DNA of 64,000 nt from GAS368 sp965227745 (lineage in GTDB: Bacteria; Verrucomicrobiota; Verrucomicrobiia; Opitutales; Opitutaceae), in contig OZ245769.1 of assembly GCA_965227745.1 (NCBI GenBank), positions 992,001-1,056,000 of the forward strand. Direction: 5' to 3'. A model generated the notes under the pieces. It was not told the DNA's origin. It worked only from the letters and a program-made list of their open reading frames with translations, and did no database searches. A program made the translations under genes and the position numbers. Shown here in pieces: positions 27,591 through 37,163 of this stretch; within the stretch, counting starts at the first letter, position 1; each line of letters opens with the position of its first letter.

Positions 27591-28538
27591 ATGCGTACTT
27601 CCTTTCTCCGCTCCAGTGTGCGGCTGGCTCTGGCTGGCCTTTTGTCCGCTCCGCTTCTGGTCGCTGCTCCTAAAATCGGCGTGCTCCTCAAGGGGCGCTC
27701 CACCTTCTGGGCGAGTATGGAGCAGGGCGCGGTGGAAGCGGGCAAAAAGGAAGGCGCGGAAGTCGTCGTCAAAGCTCCGCTCACCGAGTCGGACGTCGCC
27801 GTTCAGGTGCAACTCCTCAACGCGATGGTCGGGCAGGGATATTCGGCCATCGTCATTTCTCCGGCGAACAAAGACGCCCTAGCCGCTCCGGTCGCGGCCG
27901 CAGCGGCCAAGGGAATTAAGATCGTGGTTTTGGAATCGCCTCTCTCGAGCGATGCCGCGTCGGTTTTCATCGCCACGGATCACGAGGACGCTGGACGTGC
28001 GGCCGGGCAGTTGCTCGCCGGCCTCGTGGGCGAAACGGATGAGGTGAGTTTTCTCAATCACTCCCAAACCAATAGCGCCACGCTCTCGCGCGAAAAGGCC
28101 GCGCTCGCCAAATTTCGCGAATCGCATCCCAAAACGATCGTGCACGCCGATATCTTCGCGTCGGCCGAGGCCGGCGGCGAAGAGGCCAAAGCGCATTTGC
28201 TCTTGGACCGTTACCCCGCGACCAAGGCGATTTTTTGCTCCGGCACCACCGGCACGCTGGCCATGCTGAAAGTCCTCGAAGAAAAAAAGCTCGCGGGCAC
28301 AATTAAGCTCATCGGGTTCGGCTTCAACCTGAGCCCGGAAATGTCAGCTGCTGTCGCCGCTGGCAAACTCCACGGTTGGATTGCGTGGCAGCCCCGCGAA
28401 CTCGGCGCGCAGGGCGTAGCCGCGGCGGTGGCCCTCGTAAAAGGCGAGAAAGTTCCGGCCGTCATCAAGACCGACTTCCTGCTGGTCACTCCAGAGAATC
28501 TTAAGGAGCCCAAGATTCAGGCCCTCGCGGCGCAGTGA
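27591..28538 (+). CDS. Periplasmic sugar-binding protein (RbsB-like)
   Basis: 315 aa from the ATG at 27591 with a signal peptide (RLALAGLLSAPLLVAA). Type I periplasmic-binding fold features: IGVLLKGRSTFWASMEQGA, MVGQGYSAIVISPANKDALAAP, VFIATDHEDAGRAAGQLL, and the C-terminal LIGFGFNLSPEMSAAVAAGK. It should bind a sugar or related ligand. No permease or ATPase is adjacent, so it may serve a distant transporter or a sensor. Confidence 0.88.
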   Translation: MRTSFLRSSVRLALAGLLSAPLLVAAPKIGVLLKGRSTFWASMEQGAVEAGKKEGAEVVVKAPLTESDVAVQVQLLNAMVGQGYSAIVISPANKDALAAPVAAAAAKGIKIVVLESPLSSDAASVFIATDHEDAGRAAGQLLAGLVGETDEVSFLNHSQTNSATLSREKAALAKFRESHPKTIVHADIFASAEAGGEEAKAHLLLDRYPATKAIFCSGTTGTLAMLKVLEEKKLAGTIKLIGFGFNLSPEMSAAVAAGKLHGWIAWQPRELGAQGVAAAVALVKGEKVPAVIKTDFLLVTPENLKEPKIQALAAQ

Positions 28539-28618
28539 CAGGCGAGAAAAACTCGTGAGCTAACTCCGGCGCTGCACGCCAGAGTTGCGAACTGGCGCTC
28601 GCTGGCTTTCGTGAGGCG

Positions 28619-30685
28619 ATGCTGTTCAAGCTCGCGTCCGACTACCAGCCCACCGGCGATCAGCCGCAGGCGATTGAGAAGCTCGTGGCCTCAATCAAGG
28701 CTGGCAACAAGCACCAGACGCTCCTCGGCGTGACGGGCTCGGGCAAGACCTTCACGATGGCGAATGTCATCGCGCAGTGCGACCGGCCGACGCTGATCAT
28801 CTCGCACAACAAGACGCTGGCGGCGCAGCTCTACTCGGAGTTCAAGAATTTTTTCCCGGACAACGCGGTCGAGTACTTCGTCAGTTACTACGATTACTAT
28901 CAGCCGGAGGCCTATGTCCCGTCCAGCGACACCTTCATCGAAAAGGATTCCTCGATCAACGAAGAGATCGAGCGCCTGCGCATCTCCGCTTCGAGTTCGC
29001 TAGTGTCGCGGCGCGATGTGATCGTGGTGGCGAGCGTCTCGTGCATCTACGGCCTCGGCTCTCCCCAGGAGTTTTCCGAAATGCGCATCCCGCTGCGCCG
29101 GGGCGGCATGTACTCGCGCGACCACCTGCTCGAGCGCCTCGTGGACAACATCTATGAGCGCAACGACTATGAGCTGAAGCCCGGGCGCTTCCGCGTGCGC
29201 GGCGACACCGTGGACGTCATGCCGGCGTACTTGGAGCACGGTCTACGCGTGGAGTTTTTTGGCGACGTGATCGAGGCCTTGAGCGAGTTCGACCCCCTGA
29301 CGGGCGAGGTACTCCGCACGCTGGAGCAGTTCGACCTGTATCCGGCTACACAATACGCCACCAGCAAGAGCAAGCTCGCGCCCGCCATCGCCGCGATCAA
29401 GGCCGAGTTGGACGAGCGTGTGGCCTTCTTCGAGAAAAACGGCCAGTACCTCGAGGCGCAGCGCATCCGCATGCGCACCAACTATGACCTCGAGATGCTG
29501 CAGGAGATGGGCTTCTGCAACGGCATCGAGAACTACTCGCCGCAGCTCACCGGACGCCGGCGAGGCGAGCGGCCGTTTTGCCTCATCGATTTCTTTCCCA
29601 AGGATTTTCTCCTGATGATCGACGAGAGCCACGCGACCGTGCCCCAGGTCGGCGGCATGTATAATGGCGACCGCGCGCGGAAGCAGACGTTGGTCGACTT
29701 TGGCTTCCGCCTGCCCTCGGCGATGGACAACCGACCGCAGTCGTTCGAGGAGTTTCAGCAAGTCACAGGGCAGACGCTCTATGTCTCAGCGACACCGGCG
29801 GAGTTTGAGATGAAGTTGTCGACGGTTGTGGCGGAGCAACTCATTCGCCCGACGGGCCTCGTCGATCCCGAGATCATTTTGCGTCCCACGAAGAATCAGG
29901 TGGAAAACTTGATCAGCGAGATCAAGGCCGCCACCGCCGCGGGCGAGCGCACGCTGGTGACGACGCTGACGAAGCGCCTCTCGGAAGACCTCACTAGTTA
30001 TCTGCGTGAGGCGAAGATTCGCGTGGAGTACCTGCACTCGGATATCGATGCGATCGAGCGCGTGGAAATTTTACGCAACCTTCGGCTCGGTAATTTCGAT
30101 GTCCTCGTAGGGATCAATCTTCTGCGCGAAGGCCTCGATCTGCCGGAGGTGGCGTTGGTGGCGATTCTTGACGCGGACAAAGAGGGCTTTCTCCGCAGCG
30201 AAACGAGTCTCGTGCAGACGTCGGGCCGTGCGGCGCGCCATGAAAAAGGTCGCGTGATATTCTACGCGGATAAGGAGACCGACTCGATCAAGCGCACCAT
30301 GGCGATCGTGAAGTACCGCCGCGAAAAGCAGATCGCCTATAATTTGGCGCACGGCATCACACCGCGCAGCGTGAAGCGAACGGCGCAGGCCAGCCTGCAC
30401 GTGTACGACGGTTCGGGTGTACGCGCGGAGGATGAGCCCATGGTGGCAGAAAACGCGAACGACGTCGCGGCGGTCATTGCTGAGCTCGAGGAGGAAATGC
30501 AGGAGGCCGCGGGTCGTTTGGAGTTCGAGCGGGCCGCCATCTTGCGCGACCAGGTCAATGCCCTGAAGAGCGGCGACTACCGCAAGGCGGCGGTGGCGAC
30601 GGCCAAGGAGTATCCCAAAGGCGGCCGGAGCAAAGGTTCGGCGAAATCGGCCCCCGGTGGCCGAAGCGGGGGTGGTCGGCGGTAA
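28619..30685 (+). CDS. uvrB: Excinuclease ABC subunit B
   Basis: 688 aa, close to the normal length. It is the damage-verification helicase of nucleotide excision repair. Walker A is LLGVTGSGKTFT. The beta-hairpin region is SYYDYYQPEAYVPSSDTFIE, the DEAD-like box is FLLMIDESHATVPQ, and helicase motif VI is QTSGRAARHEKGR. The C-terminal UVR motif that binds UvrC is IAELEEEMQEAAGRLEFERA. It is monocistronic, convergent with hpt. Confidence 0.98.
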   Translation: MLFKLASDYQPTGDQPQAIEKLVASIKAGNKHQTLLGVTGSGKTFTMANVIAQCDRPTLIISHNKTLAAQLYSEFKNFFPDNAVEYFVSYYDYYQPEAYVPSSDTFIEKDSSINEEIERLRISASSSLVSRRDVIVVASVSCIYGLGSPQEFSEMRIPLRRGGMYSRDHLLERLVDNIYERNDYELKPGRFRVRGDTVDVMPAYLEHGLRVEFFGDVIEALSEFDPLTGEVLRTLEQFDLYPATQYATSKSKLAPAIAAIKAELDERVAFFEKNGQYLEAQRIRMRTNYDLEMLQEMGFCNGIENYSPQLTGRRRGERPFCLIDFFPKDFLLMIDESHATVPQVGGMYNGDRARKQTLVDFGFRLPSAMDNRPQSFEEFQQVTGQTLYVSATPAEFEMKLSTVVAEQLIRPTGLVDPEIILRPTKNQVENLISEIKAATAAGERTLVTTLTKRLSEDLTSYLREAKIRVEYLHSDIDAIERVEILRNLRLGNFDVLVGINLLREGLDLPEVALVAILDADKEGFLRSETSLVQTSGRAARHEKGRVIFYADKETDSIKRTMAIVKYRREKQIAYNLAHGITPRSVKRTAQASLHVYDGSGVRAEDEPMVAENANDVAAVIAELEEEMQEAAGRLEFERAAILRDQVNALKSGDYRKAAVATAKEYPKGGRSKGSAKSAPGGRSGGGRR

Positions 30686-30811
30686 TTGGCTCGGGGTAGT
30701 GCCGTCTCTGACTGGCACAAGCGGGTGCGCAGTGAAAACGCGCGAGCGAAACTCTGGCCCCCCGATGGGCGCATCCCTTCGGCCCCAGGTGGTCGGCGAA
30801 CGGCGCGACTC

Positions 30812-31375
30812 TCAGGCCTTCTGGCGCGCTGGCTTAAGGACGCCAATGAAGTGGAGATTGCGATAGCGCTCGGCGAAATCGAGGCCGTAGCCGACCACGA
30901 ATTTGTCGGGTATCTCGAAGCCGACGAGGTCGGCCTGAAACGGCACCTGACGGCGGCCCTTTTTATCGAGCAGGACGCAGACCCGCAGACTGCGCGGCTG
31001 CATGCCCCGGATCATACTGGCGATGAGCGAAAGCGTTTTGCCGGTGTCGAGGATGTCGTCGACGATAAGCACGTGGCGGTCGGCGACATCGAGCGTGAGA
31101 CCGTGCACGAGCTTGGGCGTGCCATGAGATTCGGTGGAGCTGCCGTAGCTCGTGGTGCGGATGCAGTCGAGGCGCACCGTATTGTCGATTTGACGGAGAA
31201 GGTCCGCGGTGAAAAGGATCGCTCCATTCATGATCGCGACGACGGTGATCTCCTCGTTGCCGTAAATCTTTTTGAGCTCGCGACCGAGCGCCTTGATGCG
31301 GCGATGGATCTGCGCCTCCGTGACCAGGACGGCGGCGATGTCGGGGTGGCGGGACGGCTTCTTTTTCGCGGGCAT
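30812..31375 (-). CDS. hpt: Hypoxanthine phosphoribosyltransferase
   Basis: 187 aa. It salvages hypoxanthine and guanine with PRPP. The PRPP-binding motif is HVLIVDDILDTGKTLSL. It also has VAIMNGAILFTADLL and the C-terminal FVVGYGLDFAERYRNLHFIG flap and base-binding region. The start at 31375 follows a short region upstream of the divergent ABC transporter genes. Confidence 0.93.
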   Translation of the reverse strand: MPAKKKPSRHPDIAAVLVTEAQIHRRIKALGRELKKIYGNEEITVVAIMNGAILFTADLLRQIDNTVRLDCIRTTSYGSSTESHGTPKLVHGLTLDVADRHVLIVDDILDTGKTLSLIASMIRGMQPRSLRVCVLLDKKGRRQVPFQADLVGFEIPDKFVVGYGLDFAERYRNLHFIGVLKPARQKA

Positions 31376-31500
31376 GGGGAAAGGCGCAGCAAGGCAAAGG
31401 CATCGCAGCGAGGCAATACAGATGCGGCGGCGCGCGCGGGGTTTATTCCTTTGACAGTGCCGTAGGGCGGACCTTGCCTCGGCACGCGGTTTACGCGGGC

Positions 31501-32571
31501 ATGATTTCCATTCGTATTCAGGACCTGACCAAGCGCTTTGGGACAGTCACGGCGCTCCAGCGCCTCAACCTGACCATCGCCCCGGGTGAATTGTTTTTCC
31601 TGCTCGGCCCCAGCGGCTGCGGCAAAACCACGCTGCTCCGCAGCCTCGCCGGTTTTTACCTGCCGGAAGAGGGGAAGATTTTCTTCGGCGACGAAGACGT
31701 CAGCCAACTCGCACCCCATAAGCGAAATACGGGCATGATGTTTCAGAGCTACGCGCTCTGGCCGCACATGACGGTGGCGCAAAATGTGGCATTCGGACTC
31801 GAGGAGCGGAAGGTCGAGAAGGCTGAGATCACCCGCCGCGTGGGAGAGGCCCTCGAATCGGTGCGCATGGGCGCGTATGCGGATCGCAGACCCAACCAAC
31901 TTTCTGGAGGACAGCAGCAGCGCGTCGCGCTAGCGCGCGCACTCGTCATCCGGCCCCGCTGCCTGCTGCTCGACGAACCGCTTTCCAACCTCGATGCCAA
32001 GCTCCGCCTGGAAATGCGCGTGGAAATCCGCCGGGTGTGCAAGGAGTTCAAGCTGACTACGGTCTACGTGACTCACGATCAAAAGGAGGCGCTCTCGATC
32101 TCGGATCGCATGGCGATCATGGAGTCTGGCCACATTCGACAGGTCGGCTCACCCCGCGAAGTGTACCGCCGCCCCCAGAGCAAGCTAGTCGCCAATTTCA
32201 TCGGTGAAACCGATTTCATCGACGGCACGGTGGTGAGCGCCAGCGGTGGCACGGCGCTCGTCGAGACCGCGATTGGTCGCTTTGAAGGTACACTTTGCCT
32301 CAACGGTGCGGCGCCCGCGGCCGGAGCCAAGGTCGCGCTCTCGATTCGGCCCGAAGCTTGGACGTTGAGCCGCGAAGCCCCCGCAAAAAATGCCGTAAAG
32401 GGTCGCATCGGCCACAGTATTTACCTCGGGGAAACGGCCCAATACGAATTTATCGCGGGCGGGCAGACGCTGAAGATTTTCGAACTCAATCCCCGTTTCG
32501 TCGATCATGAGAACCGCGGTGAGCTCTTCGCCAGCGTGGCCCCGGACGACGTCGTGGTGCTTTCCGAGTAG
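31501..32571 (+). CDS. ABC transporter ATP-binding protein (FbpC/PotA type)
   Basis: 356 aa from the ATG at 31501. Walker A is LLGPSGCGKTTLL, the signature is QLSGGQQQRVALARAL, Walker B is CLLLDEPLSNLDAKL, and the H-loop is VYVTHDQKEAL. A TOBE-type domain follows to the C-terminus (LSIRPEAWTL). This architecture belongs to importers of iron(III), putrescine or similar. The next gene, 10 bp later, encodes the solute-binding protein; a permease gene is absent from the pair. Confidence 0.93.
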   Translation: MISIRIQDLTKRFGTVTALQRLNLTIAPGELFFLLGPSGCGKTTLLRSLAGFYLPEEGKIFFGDEDVSQLAPHKRNTGMMFQSYALWPHMTVAQNVAFGLEERKVEKAEITRRVGEALESVRMGAYADRRPNQLSGGQQQRVALARALVIRPRCLLLDEPLSNLDAKLRLEMRVEIRRVCKEFKLTTVYVTHDQKEALSISDRMAIMESGHIRQVGSPREVYRRPQSKLVANFIGETDFIDGTVVSASGGTALVETAIGRFEGTLCLNGAAPAAGAKVALSIRPEAWTLSREAPAKNAVKGRIGHSIYLGETAQYEFIAGGQTLKIFELNPRFVDHENRGELFASVAPDDVVVLSE

Positions 32572-32581
32572 TCGCGCTGCC

Positions 32582-34183
32582 GTGAAACGGGCGATCATCA
32601 TTCTGGCGTTGGTGGTGACGGTGGCGCTGCCATTTCTGCTCAAGCCGAAGCGCCCTGTCCCTGGCAAAGCGGACGATACGCTGACGATTATCACGCCGCA
32701 CAATGAGGCGATCCGCTACGAATTCGGGCGGAAGTTTCAAGTATGGTACAAGGAGCGGACGGGCCGCACTGTCGCGATGGACTGGCGCGTGCTCGGTGGC
32801 ACGAGCGATATCACACGGTATATCGAAGGCGCGTACGTCGCGGCTTTCGAGCGGCATTGGACGAAAACTTTGGGTCGAGAGTGGAGTACCGAAATCCAAG
32901 CGGGTTTCGTGAACCCGAAGCTTCCTGCCGATGCACCGGAGGCCGTGCGGGCGGCTCGGGCCGCGTTCTTAGCCTCCGATGTCAGTAGCGGCATCGATTT
33001 GTTCTTTGGCGGTGGCGCTGTGGACTATACGCGGCAGGAATTGGCGGGCCGAATCGTGCCGGCGCGCATTCGGCAAACGCGCCCGGAGTGGTTTACCGAT
33101 GCGGTGATCCCGCGCTTTTTTACGGGCGAAGAGTACTGGGACGAAAGCAGCACGTGGTTCGGCACCGTGCTCAGCAACTTTGGCATTCTGTATAATACGG
33201 ATTCTCTCACCCGCCTTGGGCTCAAGCCACCGGTGGCCTGGGCCGATCTCACGGACCCGCGGTACATCGGCCAAGTGGCGGTCGCCGATCCGACGAAAAG
33301 CAGTTCGATCGCGAAGGCCTTTGAAAATATCCTCCAGCAACAGATGCAGCAACGGGTGACCGCCGCGCAGGCCAAGCCCGGGTCGGCTGAAGAGCAGAAA
33401 GCGGTGAGTGAGGGCTGGCTCGCTGGCATGCGATTGATTCAGGCACTGTCGGCCAACGCGCGCTATTTCACCGATTCCTCGCAAAAGCCCGTCATCGATG
33501 TCGCGCAGGGCGACTGCGCGGCCGGTGTGTGCATCGATTTCTACGGGCGCGCGGAGGCCGAGACCGTGGCCAACCGCGGTCACGCGCGCCTGGAATATGT
33601 GGCACCGCGCGGCGGCACGATCAGCTCGGTGGACCCGATTGCGATTTTGCGCGGCGCGCCGCACCGCGAGGTCGCCGAGCTTTTCATCGAGTTCGTGCTG
33701 TCGATGGACGGGCAAAAACTCCTTGCGCTAAAATCAGGTGCGCCAGAAGGCCCGGAGCGTTTTGCACTGCGACGTCTGCCGGTCCGCCGTGACTTCTACG
33801 AACGCAAAGAGTGGAAGGCCGTGCGCAGTGACCCCGACGCCGATCCCTTTACCGACCCGGAGCCTCTCATTTACCATCCGCAATGGACCGGTGGCGTGAC
33901 CCGCGAGATGACGTTTGTGACGCGTGTCATCTGCATCGATGCGCACCGCGAATTGGTCGCGGCCTGGCGCGCGGCGCATGCGGCCCCGGAGCTGGCGCGC
34001 TCGCGGGCCTTGGCAGAGTTGCATGATCTCTCCGCGATCAACTACGAGGCGATCAACGGCCGCATCAAACAGGTGCTCGGCTCGAAGAACAAGGTCGACG
34101 AAGTCACGCTGGCGCGCGATCTCGGGATGGAGTTTCGCGCGCGTTACGCTCGGGCTGAGGCCATTGCGCGCGGCGCGCAGTAG
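32582..34183 (+). CDS. ABC transporter extracellular solute-binding protein
   Basis: 533 aa from a GTG at 32582, which starts directly with an N-terminal hydrophobic signal or anchor (VKRAIIILALVVTVALPFLL). Class II binding-protein features: TLTIITPHNEAIRYEFGRKF, GIDLFFGGGAVDYTRQ, TVLSNFGILYNTDSL and VDPIAILRGAPHREVAELFI. It is longer than usual iron-binding proteins because of about 150 extra C-terminal residues. It is co-transcribed with the upstream ATPase. Iron or phosphonate-type substrates are possible; the sequence does not decide. Confidence 0.88.
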   Translation: MKRAIIILALVVTVALPFLLKPKRPVPGKADDTLTIITPHNEAIRYEFGRKFQVWYKERTGRTVAMDWRVLGGTSDITRYIEGAYVAAFERHWTKTLGREWSTEIQAGFVNPKLPADAPEAVRAARAAFLASDVSSGIDLFFGGGAVDYTRQELAGRIVPARIRQTRPEWFTDAVIPRFFTGEEYWDESSTWFGTVLSNFGILYNTDSLTRLGLKPPVAWADLTDPRYIGQVAVADPTKSSSIAKAFENILQQQMQQRVTAAQAKPGSAEEQKAVSEGWLAGMRLIQALSANARYFTDSSQKPVIDVAQGDCAAGVCIDFYGRAEAETVANRGHARLEYVAPRGGTISSVDPIAILRGAPHREVAELFIEFVLSMDGQKLLALKSGAPEGPERFALRRLPVRRDFYERKEWKAVRSDPDADPFTDPEPLIYHPQWTGGVTREMTFVTRVICIDAHRELVAAWRAAHAAPELARSRALAELHDLSAINYEAINGRIKQVLGSKNKVDEVTLARDLGMEFRARYARAEAIARGAQ

Positions 34184-34189
34184 TAGGCA

Positions 34190-34663
34190 TCAATTGCTCG
34201 AGGTGGTGGGCGCCCTGACCGACCGCGTATAGACCTCCGGGTCGCGCTTTTCCATGTGCAACTCCGGTTGGCCGACGACGCTAAAGCCGAACTGGGAATA
34301 GAGGCCGTGCGCGTCGCGCGTGACGAGATGCTGCCGGCGGAGACCTTGGAGGCGGGGATGAGTGGAGTAGGCCTGCATCGCCGCCTTGGAGAGGCCGCGG
34401 CCACGGTGCGACTCTAGAACGTACACGTCGCAAAGGTACGCGAAAGTCGCGTAGTCGGTGATGACGCGGACGAGGCCCACTTGCGCGCCCTCGGCGGTAT
34501 AGACGCCGAGGCAGAGGGAGTTTCCCACGGCCCGCGCGACCGTGTCACGGGGGATTTTTTCCGACCAATACGACCTCGTGAGGAAAGCGTGAATCGCCTC
34601 GATGTCTAGACGCGCCGGGTCGTCAGAGATCAGGTACCCGGCGTGATTCAGCTCATGCGGCAT
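34190..34663 (-). CDS. GNAT-family N-acetyltransferase
   Basis: 157 aa from the ATG at 34663. The acetyl-CoA-binding motif A is LCDVYVLESHRGRGLSKAAM, followed by LVTRDAHGLYSQFGFSVVGQ. Substrate unknown. The open frame extends upstream over rpe but is then only an out-of-frame reading. It ends 6 bp from the solute-binding-protein stop on the other strand. Confidence 0.88.
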   Translation of the reverse strand: MPHELNHAGYLISDDPARLDIEAIHAFLTRSYWSEKIPRDTVARAVGNSLCLGVYTAEGAQVGLVRVITDYATFAYLCDVYVLESHRGRGLSKAAMQAYSTHPRLQGLRRQHLVTRDAHGLYSQFGFSVVGQPELHMEKRDPEVYTRSVRAPTTSSN

Positions 34664-34692
34664 GGTTCGAAGCCCGGAAAAATGCGGGGACT

Positions 34693-35358
34693 TTACAGCT
34701 TCGCGATGGTCGCGGCATAAGCTGCGCGGTCGGCCGCTTTGAAAAAGGACGTCCCGGCGACGAAGGTGTCGGCACCAGCGGCGTGGCATTCGACGGCATT
34801 GTCGAGGTCGATGCCGCCATCGACTTCGAGGCGGAAACCGAGATTGCGCGCCGCGCGCCAGTCGCGGAGCTGGGCGATCTTCGGGATCATGTCGCGGCGG
34901 AAACTTTGCCCGCCGAAGCCGGGTTGCACCGTCATCACGAGCACGAGATCGACGAGCGGAAGGACGGCTTCGACCGCACGCGCCGGAGTGCCGGGATTGA
35001 GCACGATGCCGCATTGGCAACCGAGGGCGCGGATGCGAGCGAGCGTGGCGGCGTGATCGTAGTCGGGCTCGATGTGGATGCTGATCAAGTTCGCGCCGGC
35101 CTTGGCAAACGGCTCGATGTAGCGGTGCGGCTCGCTCAGCATGAGGTGCGTGTCAAAGAAGAGCTTGATGCCCGCGCGGCGCAGTGCGGCAAGCGTCTCG
35201 GGGCCGAACGAAAGGTTCGGCACGAAGTGGCCGTCCATGATATCGCAGTGCAGCCAGGAAACGCCCACGGCAGCGACATCGCGGGCGCTCGCGGCGAGAT
35301 TCGCGTGATCACCAGCCAGCAGGGAAGGGGAGAGAGTAGGGGCGTGCGGCAAGGGCAT
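34693..35358 (-). CDS. rpe: Ribulose-phosphate 3-epimerase
   Basis: 221 aa TIM barrel. It interconverts ribulose 5-phosphate and xylulose 5-phosphate. Metal-site segments are PSLLAGDHANLA, WLHCDIMDGHFVPNLSFG, FFDTHLMLSEP, VLVMTVQPGFGGQSF and LEVDGGIDLDNAVECHAAG. The GNAT gene follows within 30 bp, so the two may be co-transcribed. Confidence 0.96.
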   Translation of the reverse strand: MPLPHAPTLSPSLLAGDHANLAASARDVAAVGVSWLHCDIMDGHFVPNLSFGPETLAALRRAGIKLFFDTHLMLSEPHRYIEPFAKAGANLISIHIEPDYDHAATLARIRALGCQCGIVLNPGTPARAVEAVLPLVDLVLVMTVQPGFGGQSFRRDMIPKIAQLRDWRAARNLGFRLEVDGGIDLDNAVECHAAGADTFVAGTSFFKAADRAAYAATIAKL

Positions 35359-35382
35359 GGTATGAAGTAGGGGACGGAGCCT

Positions 35383-35499
35383 CTAATTTATTCGCGGCAT
35401 GGGATCGACAACCGTGCGGTCGATCGCGGCAACCCACAAATAGACCGCCGCGATCCAGCTAGTAAAACCTGCGACGAAGACAAGCAGGAGGCGCTGCAT
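35383..35499 (-). CDS. Predicted 38-aa membrane peptide
   Basis: Minus-strand ATG at 35499 and TAG at 35383-35385. The product starts MQRLLLVFVAGFTSWIAAVY and continues LWVAAIDRTVVD, one transmembrane helix and a short polar tail. It fills the gap between the LptE-like gene and rpe. There is no clear ribosome-binding site, so it is tentative. Confidence 0.4.
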   Translation of the reverse strand: MQRLLLVFVAGFTSWIAAVYLWVAAIDRTVVDPMPRIN

Positions 35500-35520
35500 G
35501 CGCGAATCCCAACGCTTCGC

Positions 35521-36057
35521 TTACCACACGTCGAGCGCGGCGTGCGTGACTTTGGCGGCGAGGGCTTCCGCGAGCAGCGGGAGCGTCTGGTACTCGCTCT
35601 GCAACTGACCGCTATCCGTAAAGGCTTCGCGGCGCACCTCTACCGGGCGGTCGGTGAAGAGCGCCTTGCCGCCCTGCGTGAGCGTGCACTGCGTGGTCAG
35701 GATGAGATTGAATTTGCGGGCCAGGCCGGTGTCTCCTTCGCGTACGGTCTGCACTTCGCGACGATAGCCCGTGATGGTAACGGCGAGCGTGGCCTCGGCG
35801 CCCGTGGGCGAATTGACGAGGGTCACGCGGGGGTCGCGCTCGAAGGCCTCGCGCAGTTGCGTGCTCACGGCGGCGCGGGCCTGCGGCAGCAGCGTCTTGT
35901 TTTCCACCGGCTCGATGTAGAGGGTACGGAACGAGAGCTTGCCCGCCCCGGTACCGAGTTGGTAGTTGGCGCAGCCAGAGAAAAGCGATGCGAGCGCTGC
36001 CGTCACGCCGAGCACGACAGCGGCCCAAGCATTACGAGGAAGAGCGAGGGCGCGCAT
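35521..36057 (-). CDS. lptE: LptE-like LPS-assembly lipoprotein
   Basis: 178 aa from the ATG at 36057. The lipobox is in VTAALASLFSGCANYQLG. Then come FRTLYIEPVENKTLLPQARA, VTITGYRREVQTVREGDTGL and the C-terminal LLAEALAAKVTHAALDVW, the typical LptE (DUF330-like) arrangement. LptE plugs the LptD barrel and helps insert LPS at the outer membrane. The gene ends an operon-like series with BamD-like, fabH, plsX and rpmF. Confidence 0.85.
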   Translation of the reverse strand: MRALALPRNAWAAVVLGVTAALASLFSGCANYQLGTGAGKLSFRTLYIEPVENKTLLPQARAAVSTQLREAFERDPRVTLVNSPTGAEATLAVTITGYRREVQTVREGDTGLARKFNLILTTQCTLTQGGKALFTDRPVEVRREAFTDSGQLQSEYQTLPLLAEALAAKVTHAALDVW

Positions 36058-36099
36058 CGAAGAGAAAATTACGATCAAGGCAGGCGGAGAGCCGCGCGC

Positions 36100-37149
36100 T
36101 TAGAACAACCAGAACCGCTTCTTCTTGGGTGCGTCACCGTTCTCGGGCTTCTTCCCGGAGGCCTTAGCTTCGACATCGGCGAGGCGCAGCTTGGCGCGGC
36201 CGGCGATGGGCGACTCGGGATAGGAGGTGATGGCTTCGTTGTAGAAGACTTTCGCGGCGGTGAAATTATCACGTTTGTAGAAATAGAAATCGCCGATCTT
36301 CATTTTGCTCTCGGCGAGCATGGTCTTCATGCCATCGAGGCCCTTTTCTGCGGCGGCCACGCCGGTATCGGAGGGGAAAAGAAGCATGAAATCCGTGAAG
36401 TACGTGATGGCCTCCTTCGTGGCGGCCTGGTCGTAATAGGGCCCATCGACGAGGGTGGCATGCGTCTGGCCGAGCTTCAGATAGGCATCGGGCGCGAGCA
36501 GGCTCTGCGGGTAATTATTGATCATGCGATCGAGGGCATCGATGGCGTCCTCGGTCTGGTTGAGCTTCTGGTGACCGCGCGCGATATTCATCAGCGAGAG
36601 CGGCGCGTAGTCGGAGTAGGGGGCGTTAGCCAAAATCGTCTCGAAGTACTCGAGGGCCTTGTCACGGGCCTTGAAGCCGGGCAGCAAGCCCCAGAGCATG
36701 CGGCCGCGGGCGCCGTCGAGGAGAGCGCTGGCGATGCGGTACTGCTCGCCGATGATCTCATTGAACCGCTTCGTATTCGGATAGCGGCTGACGACGGCTT
36801 GGTAGTCGTCGAAGGCCTTCTGAAAATCCTTCAAGTCAAGGCGCAGGCGGGCCGAGCGATAGAGGGCCTCGGGCGCGTAGATCGAATTCGGATACTTCTT
36901 GGCCACGCTGCCGTAGGTGCGGATCGCGGAGCGCTTGGAGCCCTTTTCCTCGGACGCGCGGGCGTCGTTCATCATGTCGAGCGCCTTGCGGCCGTCCGTG
37001 CCGGCGAGGCCGGAGAGTGCGCCGCCTTCGACCTGCCAGCCTTGGCCCGGACGCCAGACGAGGTCGGCCCGAGCGGCGGTCGCCCACAGAGACAGGATGG
37101 CGAAGAGGAGGCTGAGGAAGCGCGGGGCGCGGTTGAAGGAAAGCGACAT
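36100..37149 (-). CDS. BamD-like TPR outer-membrane assembly protein
   Basis: 349 aa with a signal peptide (FLSLLFAILSLWATAARA). At least five TPR-like helical pairs are visible: SAIRTYGSVAKKYPNSIYAP, AFDDYQAVVSRYPNTKRF, YFETILANAPYSDYAP and AKVFYNEAITSYPESPIAGR. The pattern of repeated YP(N/E)S turns is typical of BamD/YbgF-type proteins. It lacks an evident lipobox, which is odd for BamD. It probably helps outer-membrane protein assembly. Next to lptE, it supports an envelope-biogenesis operon. Confidence 0.8.
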   Translation of the reverse strand: MSLSFNRAPRFLSLLFAILSLWATAARADLVWRPGQGWQVEGGALSGLAGTDGRKALDMMNDARASEEKGSKRSAIRTYGSVAKKYPNSIYAPEALYRSARLRLDLKDFQKAFDDYQAVVSRYPNTKRFNEIIGEQYRIASALLDGARGRMLWGLLPGFKARDKALEYFETILANAPYSDYAPLSLMNIARGHQKLNQTEDAIDALDRMINNYPQSLLAPDAYLKLGQTHATLVDGPYYDQAATKEAITYFTDFMLLFPSDTGVAAAEKGLDGMKTMLAESKMKIGDFYFYKRDNFTAAKVFYNEAITSYPESPIAGRAKLRLADVEAKASGKKPENGDAPKKKRFWLF

Positions 37150-37163
37150 CGAAGAAAAAGGAG

